NCBI RefSeq assembly: GCF_025151995.1
Contig: NZ_CP102290.1
Location: forward strand, 992,001 to 1,056,000
DNA length: 64,000 nucleotides
Direction of reading: 5' to 3'
Origin: Ruminococcus gauvreauii
GTDB lineage: Bacteria > Bacillota > Clostridia > Lachnospirales > Lachnospiraceae
Part shown: positions 49,830 to 58,054 of the stretch, piece after piece
Layout of the letters: every line of letters begins with the position of its first letter
Position numbering within the stretch: the stretch's first letter is position 1
The notes under the pieces: generated by a model
Seen by the model: the letters and a program-made list of their open reading frames with translations, nothing else
Databases searched by the model: none
What the model was told of the DNA's origin: nothing
Position numbers and translations under genes: made by a program

Positions 49830-50912
49830 TTAGTCTCCAAAACTGATGCCGATCCGCTTTGCTTCCCGAATCTCCTGCGCATCTACAGGTACCGTTTTCA
49901 GCTTGCCTGCACTCTCAGCAAGCGGCACTTTTTTAGTTTTTCCATTTACTACACCAACCATGTACCCATATTCCCCATCCATGATTAATTTCGCAGCCGC
50001 AGCGCCAATTCTGGTCGAGAGCACTCTGTCATAAGGACATGGGCTGCCGCCTCTCTGTGTATGACCCGGCACAGTGATACGAATCTCCAGTCCCGTAGCC
50101 TTTTGAATCTTCTCGGCAAGCTCATATGAAACTGATGGATGTGTTCTGGACTCAATCTTACGCTTCAGCTCTTTCTTGGAAAGCTGTGCATCTTCTTTTG
50201 AGATTGCGCCTTCTGCAACCGCCAGGATCGTAAATCCCTTTCCGGCTTTCGCTCTGGCTTCTATCGCTTCCACTACTTTTTCCGTATCATATGGAATTTC
50301 CGGAATCAGAATAATATCAGCGCCTCCTGCAATCCCTGCATATAGTGGGAGCCAGCCAACTTTATGACCCATTATTTCCACTATAAATACCCGGTTATGA
50401 GACGCAGCCGTGGTATGTATACAGTCGATTGCGTCTGTTGCAATATTAACCGCACTGTAGAAACCAAACGTCATATCTGTACCCCAGATATCATTGTCGA
50501 TCGTTTTCGGCAGATGCAGCACATTCAGGCCTTCTTCACTCAGCAGATTCGCCGTTTTCTGTGTACCGTTTCCTCCCAGAATTACCAGACAGTCAAGGCG
50601 CAGTTTATAATATGTCTGCTTCATTGCCTCCACCTTGTCCAGACCATTTGCATCAGGCACCCTCATCAGCTTGAACGGCTGGCGTGATGTACCGATGATG
50701 GTTCCTCCTTTCGTCAGTATACCGGAAAAATCAGCTGCGGTCAGCATCCGATAATCTCCGTAAATCAGACCTTTATATCCATTCATAAAACCATAAACTT
50801 CCAGCTCATCAATATTGGCCGCCAATCCCTTTACAACGCCGCGCATCGTGGCATTCAGTGCCTGGCAGTCTCCTCCGCTCGTCAATAATCCAATACGTTT
50901 CACTAAATTCAC
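49830..50912 (-). CDS. pfkA: 6-phosphofructokinase (group with Gly104/Lys124)
   Basis: 360 residues. Phosphorylates fructose 6-phosphate. Motifs: LTSGGDCQALNATMRG, the substrate loop ILGGNGTQKTANLL, catalytic LPKTIDNDIWGTD, VEIMGHKVGWLPLYAG and VPGHTQRGGSPCPYDR. At the positions that separate ATP from pyrophosphate users (E. coli 104 and 124) it has Gly and Lys. That is a mixed pattern, and the phosphate donor is uncertain, with ATP favoured by Gly104. A large nested inverted repeat lies upstream. Confidence 0.93.
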   Translation of the reverse strand: MNLVKRIGLLTSGGDCQALNATMRGVVKGLAANIDELEVYGFMNGYKGLIYGDYRMLTAADFSGILTKGGTIIGTSRQPFKLMRVPDANGLDKVEAMKQTYYKLRLDCLVILGGNGTQKTANLLSEEGLNVLHLPKTIDNDIWGTDMTFGFYSAVNIATDAIDCIHTTAASHNRVFIVEIMGHKVGWLPLYAGIAGGADIILIPEIPYDTEKVVEAIEARAKAGKGFTILAVAEGAISKEDAQLSKKELKRKIESRTHPSVSYELAEKIQKATGLEIRITVPGHTQRGGSPCPYDRVLSTRIGAAAAKLIMDGEYGYMVGVVNGKTKKVPLAESAGKLKTVPVDAQEIREAKRIGISFGD

Positions 50913-50933
50913 ATCCCGTCTTTTTATGATAAA

Positions 50934-51096
50934 ATTATGTAACAGTTCAGGACGGCGGGGAAATTGGTATAGAAAGCAACGTCAAGCCTGCTTGTAAGTA
51001 GCTTTCTATACCAATTTCCACATCGGATGGACATCCGTTGCTTCTTGACCGGCTTTTTCGGACAAGAAGATGCGCCGTTCTGAATAGTTACATAAT
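50934..51096. repeat. MITE-like element with nested inverted repeats upstream of pfkA
   Basis: Terminal arms ATTATGTAACAGTTCAGGAC.. (50934-50957) and its complement (51073-51096) match at 21 of 24 positions. Inside, GGAAATTGGTATAGAAAGC (50959-50977) is perfectly repeated in inverse at 51001-51019. Further internal stems are CGGATG / CATCCG and TTCTTG..CGG / CGG..CAAGAA. It encodes no protein. It starts 21 bases upstream of the pfkA start codon and may be a small non-autonomous transposon or a structured leader. Confidence 0.75.
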
Positions 51097-51133
51097 TATT
51101 ATATATTATTTTTGAAAGACTGTCCACCTCTGC

Positions 51134-51162
51134 TTGACTTTCCTCACAAAACAGGATATACT
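51134..51162 (+). promoter_or_regulatory. SRP RNA promoter
   Basis: TTGACT (51134-51139), 17 bases, TATACT (51157-51162), placing the start about five bases before the RNA 5' end. Confidence 0.85.
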
Positions 51163-51167
51163 TAAGA

Positions 51168-51431
51168 TCCGTGCAGCCGGGGAGTCAGCGGTGCCCTGTA
51201 CCTGCAATCCGCTACAGCAGGGGTGATGCCAAACTGAGGGCATTGTTTTGCAGAGCTGCCCTTTATAAGTGGCGATGACGTCTGGGTCTTACGCAACAGA
51301 AATCTATGAATCGTGTCAGGTCAGGAATGAAGCAGCACTAAGTAGACGCTTCTGTGTGCCGTGAGGGTGCCTGGATTGAGTTAACTGTAGAGGTAACGTC
51401 TGTGAGCAATGTTCGAGGGGCGGCGCACGGA
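51168..51431 (+). ncRNA. ffs: Signal recognition particle RNA, large type
   Basis: About 264 bases. The terminal sequences CCGTGCAGCC and GGCGGCGCACGG pair, and the S-domain apical helix with GTCAGGTCAGGAATGAAGCAGC-like sequence, split across 51326-51347, is the Ffh-binding hairpin. The 5' part has the Alu-like fold of Gram-positive SRP RNAs (about 270 nt in Bacillus). The ends are approximate. Confidence 0.93.
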
Positions 51432-51541
51432 TAAAAAATTATACTTAAATTCATTTCATTTGTTCCGTATGATTTGTTCAAGACAGACACGGAAGTCGAT
51501 CGATAAGACCGGCTTTTTTTGTTTATAATTACCTGACATGC

Positions 51542-51572
51542 GATTACCCCCGGCCGTAAGCCGGGGGTAATC
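51542..51572. repeat. 13-bp GC-rich hairpin in the 51432-51755 spacer
   Basis: GATTACCCCCGGC, five-base loop, GCCGGGGGTAATC. No T-run follows on either strand. The surrounding spacer otherwise has no gene; a T-run near 51512-51520 may end the SRP transcript. Confidence 0.55.
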
Positions 51573-51661
51573 CATAGCGCATGATAGATTGCATATGTTT
51601 GAGTTTATCGCTACCGTTTTATCATAGGTTATCTTAGTTTTATAAGCAATGAGTTACTAAA

Positions 51662-51696
51662 CAAAAAAAATACCCCCGGCAGGCAAACTGCTGCCG
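51662..51696 (-). terminator. Minus-strand terminator near prophage border
   Basis: CGGCAG pairs with CTGCCG and is followed on the minus strand by GGGGTATTTTTTTT. Confidence 0.65.
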
Positions 51697-51721
51697 AAGA
51701 GCCGCTTTCCCATTTTTAAAC

Positions 51722-51770
51722 CCCAGTAAACACTGGGATCTATGGAGCGGAGACGGTGGGATTCGAACCC
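51722..51770 (-). other. 3' tRNA fragment with terminator: candidate prophage attachment site
   Basis: On the minus strand GGGTTCGAATCCCACC (T-arm), CGTCTCCGC (acceptor strand) and TCCA form the last 28 bases of a tRNA gene (51743-51770). CCCAGT-gttt-ACTGGG follows as its terminator (51722-51738). The 5' two thirds of the tRNA are absent. The sequence to the right is prophage-like, as expected for integration into a tRNA 3' end with the lysis genes at the att border. The intact tRNA should lie at the other prophage end. Confidence 0.7.
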
Positions 51771-51980
51771 GTATCAGGCATATTTCAAGGAAGTGCGTAT
51801 TTACGCCATTTCCCCCGTAAGCCCCGTATTTACTGCGTTTATGGATGGGAAATAAGACGGATTAATGGAAGTCATCATTTCTTACAAAAAGATGGAAAGA
51901 CAGAAGTCGTTCCAATCCACGGCAAAGACGTTCCAAAAGGCTTACTGAACACAATATTAAAGCGGACAGGGCTCAAATAG
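51756..51980 (+). pseudogene. hicA: HicA toxin lacking its normal N-terminus
   Basis: The C-terminal 46 residues are plainly HicA, an mRNA interferase: GWEIRRINGSHHFLQKDG (with the catalytic His), VPIHGKDVPKGLLNTILK and RTGLK. The usual first 12-15 residues (SELIKLLKKN-like helix) are missing. The open frame instead begins in the tRNA fragment and has unrelated sequence. It is probably a 5'-truncated remnant; a short product from an internal start would lack part of the fold. It precedes intact hicB. Confidence 0.7.
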
Positions 51981-52006
51981 CCCCTCCTGTAGAAAGGAGA
52001 ATTCTT

Positions 52007-52387
52007 ATGTTATTTATTTATCCTGCGATATTCCATGAAGAAGACAGCTCGTATTGGGTTGAGTTTCCAGATCTGGAAGGGTGTCAGACATTCGGAGATA
52101 CTGTTAACAATACGATGGCTTCTGCACAGGAAGCATTGTCTGCTTATCTTTTGACGTTATTAGAAGATGGCTCCGAACTTCCAAAGCCTTCTGATATTCA
52201 CTCCATCAAGGCGAGTGATGGATTTACAAGCTTTGTTTCCTGCGACATCGTGCCTAACATCGGTGCAAAGGCAGTAAAAAAGACGCTCTCCATTCCTGAA
52301 TGGATGAATGAGCGTGCTGTCGCAATGGGCATCAACTTTTCCAAAACATTACAAGACGCGCTCCTCGCAAAACTTCAAGCGAAATAA
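52007..52387 (+). CDS. hicB: HicB-family antitoxin
   Basis: 126 residues. N-terminal partial RNase H-like HicB fold (MLFIYPAIFHEEDSSYWVEFPDLEGCQTFGDT), then a C-terminal region (LSIPEWMNERAVAMGINFSKT) that matches a ribbon-helix-helix DNA-binding module. GAAAGGAG precedes the start. It would neutralise HicA and repress its operon; the partner gene upstream is truncated. Confidence 0.9.
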   Translation: MLFIYPAIFHEEDSSYWVEFPDLEGCQTFGDTVNNTMASAQEALSAYLLTLLEDGSELPKPSDIHSIKASDGFTSFVSCDIVPNIGAKAVKKTLSIPEWMNERAVAMGINFSKTLQDALLAKLQAK

Positions 52388-52408
52388 CACAACCTTCTTA
52401 TAAGTAAT

Positions 52409-52436
52409 CCCCCGGCATAGCGCAGCCGGGGGTTTT
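52409..52436 (+). terminator. hicB terminator
   Basis: CCCCCGGC, loop, GCCGGGGG, TTTT. Confidence 0.8.
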
Positions 52437-52477
52437 ACAAGATATAGCGTCAGAAACTTTGATTGCTTATTACAGGC

Positions 52478-53965
52478 TTAAAGCGCGATCAGATCCCGCA
52501 GGGTCTTCTCCCCTGCAACACCATCCACACCGCCGCAGATGCCCGGAGACTGCTTCTCCCGGTCTCTCTGATAAGCAGTAATGGCATAGACCGTGTTGTC
52601 CCCGCAGCTCCTGTCGAGCTCCAGGGCCTTGCCGTCTTTCCCCTTATAACCACGGGCCCTTAAAATTTCCTGCACCAGCAGTACATGGGTGCCGGTCTCT
52701 CCTCTTTTCACTGTTTTCATACTGAACATATATATTGCATCTCCTTTCGGTGTTGTCGGTACATCTACCTCACTCCCAGTCACCAGGCTCCAATCCGGCC
52801 GGCCATAACCGCTGATCCGTGAGTTGCCAAGTGCATACGACTTTTTACATACCCCGCCGCCGTTGGCGATCACCCCGGATGCCCCCGACGTATTGCCCTC
52901 GATCGTATACACCGTATTGATGGATACCCGGTACACGATACCGGTATGGCAGATCCTGCTGGCATTATGAAAAAAGACCTGGTCCCCTGCCTGCGGCGTG
53001 GCATGCCACTGCTTCTTATTCTTATAATACTGGGCGCTGGTCGGTGTATAGGCAGAGAATCCCCCGCCAAGCAGTTCCCTTGCGGTCTCCTTCCCAAATG
53101 CCTGTACAAAGCACCAGTCCACAAACATATCACACCAGGCCTGTCCCTGGTAGTTGACGCCCGCAAATGTCCGGTAATCCCTTGCATATTTGGTGTAATT
53201 GTTGCTGCCCGCATTGGCTGTTTTGCTGTCCAGCTGGCTGTTGCTCTTCTTTTCCAGGTATCCGACTTCTGCAGACGCCACGCTGATCAGCTTGTCAATC
53301 GCATTTTGTGTTGTCATCCCGTCCTCCTTGATGTACTGTTTGATCCAGCCATAAACCTTCACATGCCGGGACCAGTAGATCGGATCTCCCACCTGGTTGT
53401 TGTTGCTGGTATCCTGCTGATCCAGCTTCAGGACCGCATAGATCCGTTCAATGGTCAGGGGCTTTCCCGTCTTCTTGATGATCCGCTGCACCGGGTCTTT
53501 CCCGCCCAGGTGCTGGATATTGGCGCAGAACATGGCAGCCTGGACCTCTGTGACCCCCTCCGTGGCAGCCCGGTTGATATACGTGGTGATCTGTTCTGCC
53601 ATGAGGGATTTCTGGGCTGCGATCCCCACCTGTGAGCCTATGATGCGCTGAATACATTTTGCCTTGGCTGAAGTTTTTGACAGCTTGTACGCCGCCCAGT
53701 TTTTATGGTCCAGGTCGGAAGCGATGCCGGCAGTATCCAGTTCCTTAAATTTCGCCGGGTAAGAAGACCGGATCCGGTTCAGGAGTTTCTGGGCATTTGT
53801 GCCGTAAAACTGATAGCATCCAATCGTGATCGCTTTCTCATTTGCACTGTTCTTTCCCGCCTCGGTAAAGTCATCCCAACGTCCCTGCCCGTATACCTGC
53901 CCGCCGGTCTCCACTGCAGCCAGAATGCTGCACATAACGTCCATCTGGTAATCGGTCAATTTCAT
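52478..53965 (-). CDS. Phage endolysin: N-terminal muramidase-like, CHAP-like, peptidoglycan-binding
   Basis: 495 residues in three parts. About 1-170 is a lysozyme-like domain found in phage lysins (AVETGGQVYGQGRWDDF, ITIGCYQFYGTNAQKLLNRI). About 225-400 is a CHAP-like amidase/endopeptidase domain with the catalytic Cys region QGQAWCDMFVDWCF and His in HTGIVYRVS. The C-terminus (about 415-495) is a peptidoglycan-binding type 1 domain (GETGTHVLLVQEIL, DGVAGEKTL). It cuts the host wall at lysis. The holin gene is upstream in the same direction. Confidence 0.88.
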   Translation of the reverse strand: MKLTDYQMDVMCSILAAVETGGQVYGQGRWDDFTEAGKNSANEKAITIGCYQFYGTNAQKLLNRIRSSYPAKFKELDTAGIASDLDHKNWAAYKLSKTSAKAKCIQRIIGSQVGIAAQKSLMAEQITTYINRAATEGVTEVQAAMFCANIQHLGGKDPVQRIIKKTGKPLTIERIYAVLKLDQQDTSNNNQVGDPIYWSRHVKVYGWIKQYIKEDGMTTQNAIDKLISVASAEVGYLEKKSNSQLDSKTANAGSNNYTKYARDYRTFAGVNYQGQAWCDMFVDWCFVQAFGKETARELLGGGFSAYTPTSAQYYKNKKQWHATPQAGDQVFFHNASRICHTGIVYRVSINTVYTIEGNTSGASGVIANGGGVCKKSYALGNSRISGYGRPDWSLVTGSEVDVPTTPKGDAIYMFSMKTVKRGETGTHVLLVQEILRARGYKGKDGKALELDRSCGDNTVYAITAYQRDREKQSPGICGGVDGVAGEKTLRDLIAL

Positions 53966-54085
53966 AATTTTCTCAGTTCCTTTCTGACTCTCTCAAAATA
54001 AGCCACTATGCAGAGATAGCAGTCACAACATTCTGGATTCTGCTGATCTGTCATGGCCGCACCTCTGCAATGAAAAAGAGGACGA

Positions 54086-54364
54086 TTATTCGCCCTCTGA
54101 ATCCTGTTTCTTACCCTCAATCACTCGCGTAAACGCCTGGTGTAATCCGGTGCTTGCAAGCCCTGAAAATGCCCCATACACCACGATTTCCAGCCCAACC
54201 GAAGTATTTGCTACGCACCCTAAAACAGCCCCTGAAACCGCCAGAATCAGCGGTATATATTTGTTCGGGATGAAGTCCAGTGACTTCTTGATGACGTACC
54301 CCACAATCAGGCAGGCCAAGACCACGATCGGTATGTAATAATCAGTTAAAAATCCTAAATCCAT
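54086..54364 (-). CDS. Phage holin
   Basis: 92 residues with two to three transmembrane helices (YIPIVVLACLIVGYVIK; YIPLILAVSGAVLGCVA; IVVYGAFSGLASTG) and a charged C-terminus. Size, topology and position just upstream of the endolysin gene fit a phage holin that permeabilises the membrane. 53966-54085 is a short spacer without a gene. Confidence 0.88.
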   Translation of the reverse strand: MDLGFLTDYYIPIVVLACLIVGYVIKKSLDFIPNKYIPLILAVSGAVLGCVANTSVGLEIVVYGAFSGLASTGLHQAFTRVIEGKKQDSEGE

Positions 54365-54376
54365 ACAGTTGCCTTC

Positions 54377-54790
54377 CTATAAAAAATCATTTTTATCATT
54401 TCTCTCTGCATATAGCTTCCGCAGATACTTTGCTTCTTCCTCGATCACACCATTTTCAATTCCCCGTTGATCTGTAATCACTTCATACTCCTTCAGCTGG
54501 CTGATCACGTGCTGCCACTCTTCACGGGTATGGAGCCTGCCATTGCGGCAGCTGTTCGCGAAGTCAAGGATGTTCCAGCGTTTGCTGCTTACCTTTTCCG
54601 CATCAAAATCTTTTTTCAATTCTTTAACATCAGATTCCAGCTCACCGATCAGAGCCGCCCGGATCCAGCCCAGCAGCGTGCTCCACGGGTCAATCCGGAT
54701 CGGCGCGATCTGTATCAGTGTGACGGTGCCGAGAATTGTGATCCACGGGTTGTCTGTGCAAAATTTTAATAAGTACCGTATTATCTCCAC
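54377..54790 (-). CDS. Phage membrane protein of unknown function
   Basis: 137 residues from a GTG start at 54790 (GAGG ten bases upstream; a longer frame runs into the preceding gene). One N-terminal hydrophobic segment (NPWITILGTVTLIQIAPIR) and a charged C-terminal half with coiled-coil character (GELESDVKELKKDFDAEK; EEEAKYLRKLYAERND). It is next to the holin and may assist lysis. I do not recognise the family. Confidence 0.7.
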   Translation of the reverse strand: MEIIRYLLKFCTDNPWITILGTVTLIQIAPIRIDPWSTLLGWIRAALIGELESDVKELKKDFDAEKVSSKRWNILDFANSCRNGRLHTREEWQHVISQLKEYEVITDQRGIENGVIEEEAKYLRKLYAERNDKNDFL

Positions 54791-54809
54791 ATCTTGACAA
54801 CCTCGCTTT

Positions 54810-56333
54810 CTAAATTTCGAAACTGACATCAAATGGCAGCCAAGCAGTAGTTGGAATGTCCATCGCACTTGTTGTACCATATCTCGATATACTAACATCA
54901 CCAGTTGTGAAAACAGTCATAAGCCATTTATTTACACCCGTACCCTGACATACAAAATATCTTTGAAAATTCGGCCTGTATCCTGAGGGCAAATTAAAGA
55001 TCGGCACAGACGTTGTGCCACCTGTAATTACGGATTTTGGTTTAACTACACCCGAAATAGATACTCTGTCTCCGACTTTTTTATATTTTACTGTGGTTTC
55101 ACCATATAGCTCAAAACGGGAGCTAAGCGTCGCTTTATGCCAAGTATCTGGCTGTGTTTTTTTAATTGCACCATCTGCTGTCATCACAATAGGGTATGTT
55201 GTTTGATAACCGTCATCAAATGGAGTTATTTGAGACAAATAAAGGTATCCTCTTAAAAATATGGAACCACAATCAACACTAAAAGTTCCTTGATGACCTT
55301 CACCCGTATTACGACTATATTCTACGCCTGTATAACATTTACTATCATCAAGTGTGCCAAAAGCAAAATCTCCCATATTGGAAATACGAAAACCGTCATA
55401 AAGGGTATATTTTTGTCCATCTGGATAATATGAAGTCATTACAGATTCCAGTATTGTTGAACCTTTTGCCTGGGCATAGCCACTGTTTTCATCTAATTGG
55501 AATGTACCAGGCTTGAAAGATAGAAGACAGTCTGTTTTTCCAGATGTTCCGTTAAAAGGTATTTGACCAACGGCACCTTGCATTGTTTTCTCGTATTTCA
55601 GTCCATTTTGATCAATTGCCCAATCGCCAATTAAGCCAGATAATGCCCGAATGATTCCTTCTACCGAAAGCGATTGCCCGTCCCATTTCAGCTTTCCATT
55701 TCCATAGTCAAACGTCCCTTTTTTCAAGTTAATGCGGCCATTCGTACCTACAATATCATTTGCCGTAAGCTTATCTGCTGTCACGGCTCCCGCTGCAAGC
55801 TTGTCTGTACTGATCGCATTTGCCGCAATTGCCGCTGCACCGATCGCATTTGCTGCAACAGTATTTGCCGTAACGGCTCCCGCCGCCAGTTTTTCTGTGC
55901 TGACGGCTCCCGCTTCCAATTTATCTGTACTGATCGCTCCTGCGGCTATCGCCGACGCTCCGATCGCATTTGCTGCAATCTGATTAGAACTGATGCTGCC
56001 CGCCGCAATCTTATCTCCTGTAATAGCATTGGCTGCAATCGCACTCGCCACCACTGTACCCGGGACGATCAGGGCGCCGTCTAATGTTGTCGCACCAGGA
56101 ACTACGGTCGCAATCCCGTTTTTATTATAAAACACCAGACAGTCGTCAATTCCCAGCTCCGGGTAAGTATTTGTCACAACCAGATTACGCGGATGCGCAA
56201 TCGTCCAATAGGCGTAAATTGCATTCGTATATCCATCCGTAATCTCATAGGTATTCCCGTTATATTGCATACACAGCCCGCTCCACTGGATGCATCCGGC
56301 GGACGGGCTGTTATTGGTTATCGTATAGGCCAT
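54810..56333 (-). CDS. Phage tail fibre-like protein with decapeptide repeats
   Basis: 507 residues. The N-terminal ~80 residues (SAGCIQWSGLCMQYNGNTYE, ITDGYTNAIYAYWTIAHP) are shared with the next upstream gene. Residues about 85-200 are a repeat of the type 'xxAAGAISTDKLxA' (KIAAGSISSNQIAANAIGA, KLAAGAVTADKLT), probably a trimeric beta-helical shaft. The C-terminal part (about 230-507) resembles phage tip domains, ending with TTAWLPFDVSFEI. It probably mediates host attachment. Confidence 0.8.
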   Translation of the reverse strand: MAYTITNNSPSAGCIQWSGLCMQYNGNTYEITDGYTNAIYAYWTIAHPRNLVVTNTYPELGIDDCLVFYNKNGIATVVPGATTLDGALIVPGTVVASAIAANAITGDKIAAGSISSNQIAANAIGASAIAAGAISTDKLEAGAVSTEKLAAGAVTANTVAANAIGAAAIAANAISTDKLAAGAVTADKLTANDIVGTNGRINLKKGTFDYGNGKLKWDGQSLSVEGIIRALSGLIGDWAIDQNGLKYEKTMQGAVGQIPFNGTSGKTDCLLSFKPGTFQLDENSGYAQAKGSTILESVMTSYYPDGQKYTLYDGFRISNMGDFAFGTLDDSKCYTGVEYSRNTGEGHQGTFSVDCGSIFLRGYLYLSQITPFDDGYQTTYPIVMTADGAIKKTQPDTWHKATLSSRFELYGETTVKYKKVGDRVSISGVVKPKSVITGGTTSVPIFNLPSGYRPNFQRYFVCQGTGVNKWLMTVFTTGDVSISRYGTTSAMDIPTTAWLPFDVSFEI

Positions 56334-56345
56334 ACAGACGCCTCC

Positions 56346-57551
56346 TTAAAAAATCATGTGCAGCGCTGTGTTCAGTTTGTCGGTTCCGACCTGCCCCGCG
56401 CCGATCTGTGCGGATCCGATCGCCCCATTTTGGATTTTAGCGCCGGTAATCGCACCTGCGGCGATCTTATCACTGTTCACGGCACTGGCTGCGAGGTTGG
56501 GGGTTTTTACCTCCCCGGTTCCGATCTTCCCGCTGGTAACTGCACCTGAATCAATCTTTGCGCTGGTGACGGCATTGTCAGCAAGCTTTGTTGCATCAAC
56601 CGCACTGGCTGCAATCTTTCCAGAATCTACAGAGCCATCCTTGATTTTAGCTGCAGTTACTGCGTTGACAGCCAATTTAGCCTCACTCACTGCACCGGTT
56701 GCAATTTTCCCGGATGCGACAGACCCATCTTTGATTTTGGCTGCAGTCACGGCATCCGCAGCCAGCTTATCCTCACCAACTGCACCGGCCGCTATCTTTC
56801 CGGCTGCAACAGCACCATCCGCGATTTTTCCGGACGCTACCGCCCCATCTGCGATCTTAGCTGCTGTTACAGCGTTGGCTGCCAGCTTATCCCCGTTAAC
56901 CGCACCGACGGCTATCTTTGTCCCGGCTACTGCACCATCCGCAATATTCGTACCGGCTACCGCATTTGTGGCGATTTTCCCTGCAATGACAGCTCCGGTC
57001 CCGATCTTACCGCTGGTAACCGCACCGTCCGCCAGAATTGTACTGTCAACAGCGCCACCTGCGAGATTGATCTTTTTAATGGCACCGCTGGCGATTTCGC
57101 CGCTGGATACCGTACCGCCGAGCAGGGCAGCCCCGTGCGTCATCTTGCCGGCACCGATCTCCGTATAATGGATCCCGCCGTCGTTGATGAAGACCAATAC
57201 GTCATCATCTGTAAGGGCGGGCTTTTCATCAGAGGTCTGGAATTTTGTCTTGTCCGCTGCTGAAAACTGCCAGAATACATATTTGCTGGCAGTATTGCCG
57301 TTGGCAATGGCATAGCTCTGCCCTTTATACACAATGTTGCAATCCGTCCAGGCGATAGATCCGGCGGTCGGTTTATTATCTTCCACTACGTACCCATCCA
57401 GCTGGTGCTGCGGCATGGCGATATCCCTGGCGTTAAGTCTTGCACCTGCATGGTACAGGGATTCTATCCGGTATCGCACGTCATTGAGCACGCCGCACAG
57501 TTCCTCCTGCAAAATTTCTTTCACTAATTCCCTTAATTCTTTATGATCCAT
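56346..57551 (-). CDS. Phage fibre-like protein with long 10/15-residue repeat shaft
   Basis: 401 residues. N-terminal helix (about 1-45), then the same 80-residue domain as the downstream fibre protein (TAGSIAWTDCNIVYKGQSY, IANGNTASKYVFWQFSAAD), and from about 150 an almost uninterrupted repeat of 'DGAVxxGKIAxGAV' units (TAAKIADGAVASGKIADGA, KIATGAVSEAKLAVNAVTA). It ends directly after the repeats (LNTALHMIF), so no receptor-binding tip is encoded. It may pair with the following fibre protein. Confidence 0.78.
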   Translation of the reverse strand: MDHKELRELVKEILQEELCGVLNDVRYRIESLYHAGARLNARDIAMPQHQLDGYVVEDNKPTAGSIAWTDCNIVYKGQSYAIANGNTASKYVFWQFSAADKTKFQTSDEKPALTDDDVLVFINDGGIHYTEIGAGKMTHGAALLGGTVSSGEIASGAIKKINLAGGAVDSTILADGAVTSGKIGTGAVIAGKIATNAVAGTNIADGAVAGTKIAVGAVNGDKLAANAVTAAKIADGAVASGKIADGAVAAGKIAAGAVGEDKLAADAVTAAKIKDGSVASGKIATGAVSEAKLAVNAVTAAKIKDGSVDSGKIAASAVDATKLADNAVTSAKIDSGAVTSGKIGTGEVKTPNLAASAVNSDKIAAGAITGAKIQNGAIGSAQIGAGQVGTDKLNTALHMIF

Positions 57552-57560
57552 TTTGACCTC

Positions 57561-58034
57561 CTATGTTAAGATATGTGTTGTCATGTTCAGGCGGTTAGCC
57601 GATATCGCCCCCAGGGCAATCTTATCCTCCGTCACCGTCCCATCTTTTAATTGTTCTGCTGTAATGACCCCTTCTCCAATATGTTCTGTCTTTATGGCTC
57701 CCGGGGCAATCAGCTCTGGAGTGATGCTCCCTTGCGCAACATTCCCCAAGTCCTTTGCAGCGAAGCTGTCTTCTAAATTCTCACCCTGATAAAAGTTTTG
57801 GCTGTACTCCAGATAGTCTTCCGGATGCGCCTGTATCTCTTCTTCAGTTAAGGTATTGGTGATGAAAAAATTAAAATCATACTCATATTCCATACGGAAA
57901 CCGGATTCCTCCGTCTCATCCTCAATGGAGACGACCGTTTCATTGAGGCATAAGATAACATTGAGCATTTTTTCATCGGTCCTGATGATGGAGACGGCGT
58001 CCTGCTGCTCAGAATAGCGTACTTTTTCACTCAT
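57561..58034 (-). CDS. Phage tail accessory protein with short repeat tail
   Basis: 157 residues. The N-terminal 110 residues are a mixed alpha/beta domain (VRYSEQQDAVSIIRTDEKML, IQAHPEDYLEYSQNF). The last 45 residues carry four copies of the same shaft motif (SITPELIAPGAIKTEHIG, TVTEDKIALGAISANRL). Shared repeats suggest it joins the same fibre complex (inference). Confidence 0.7.
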   Translation of the reverse strand: MSEKVRYSEQQDAVSIIRTDEKMLNVILCLNETVVSIEDETEESGFRMEYEYDFNFFITNTLTEEEIQAHPEDYLEYSQNFYQGENLEDSFAAKDLGNVAQGSITPELIAPGAIKTEHIGEGVITAEQLKDGTVTEDKIALGAISANRLNMTTHILT

Positions 58035-58054
58035 ATCATCCGTCCCTTCTGTGA

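Noticed and set aside
56356..57168. 270-codon plus-strand Ala/Pro-rich open frame
   Set aside because: It mirrors the repeat shaft of the minus-strand fibre gene; periodic repeats keep the opposite frame open. No ribosome site.
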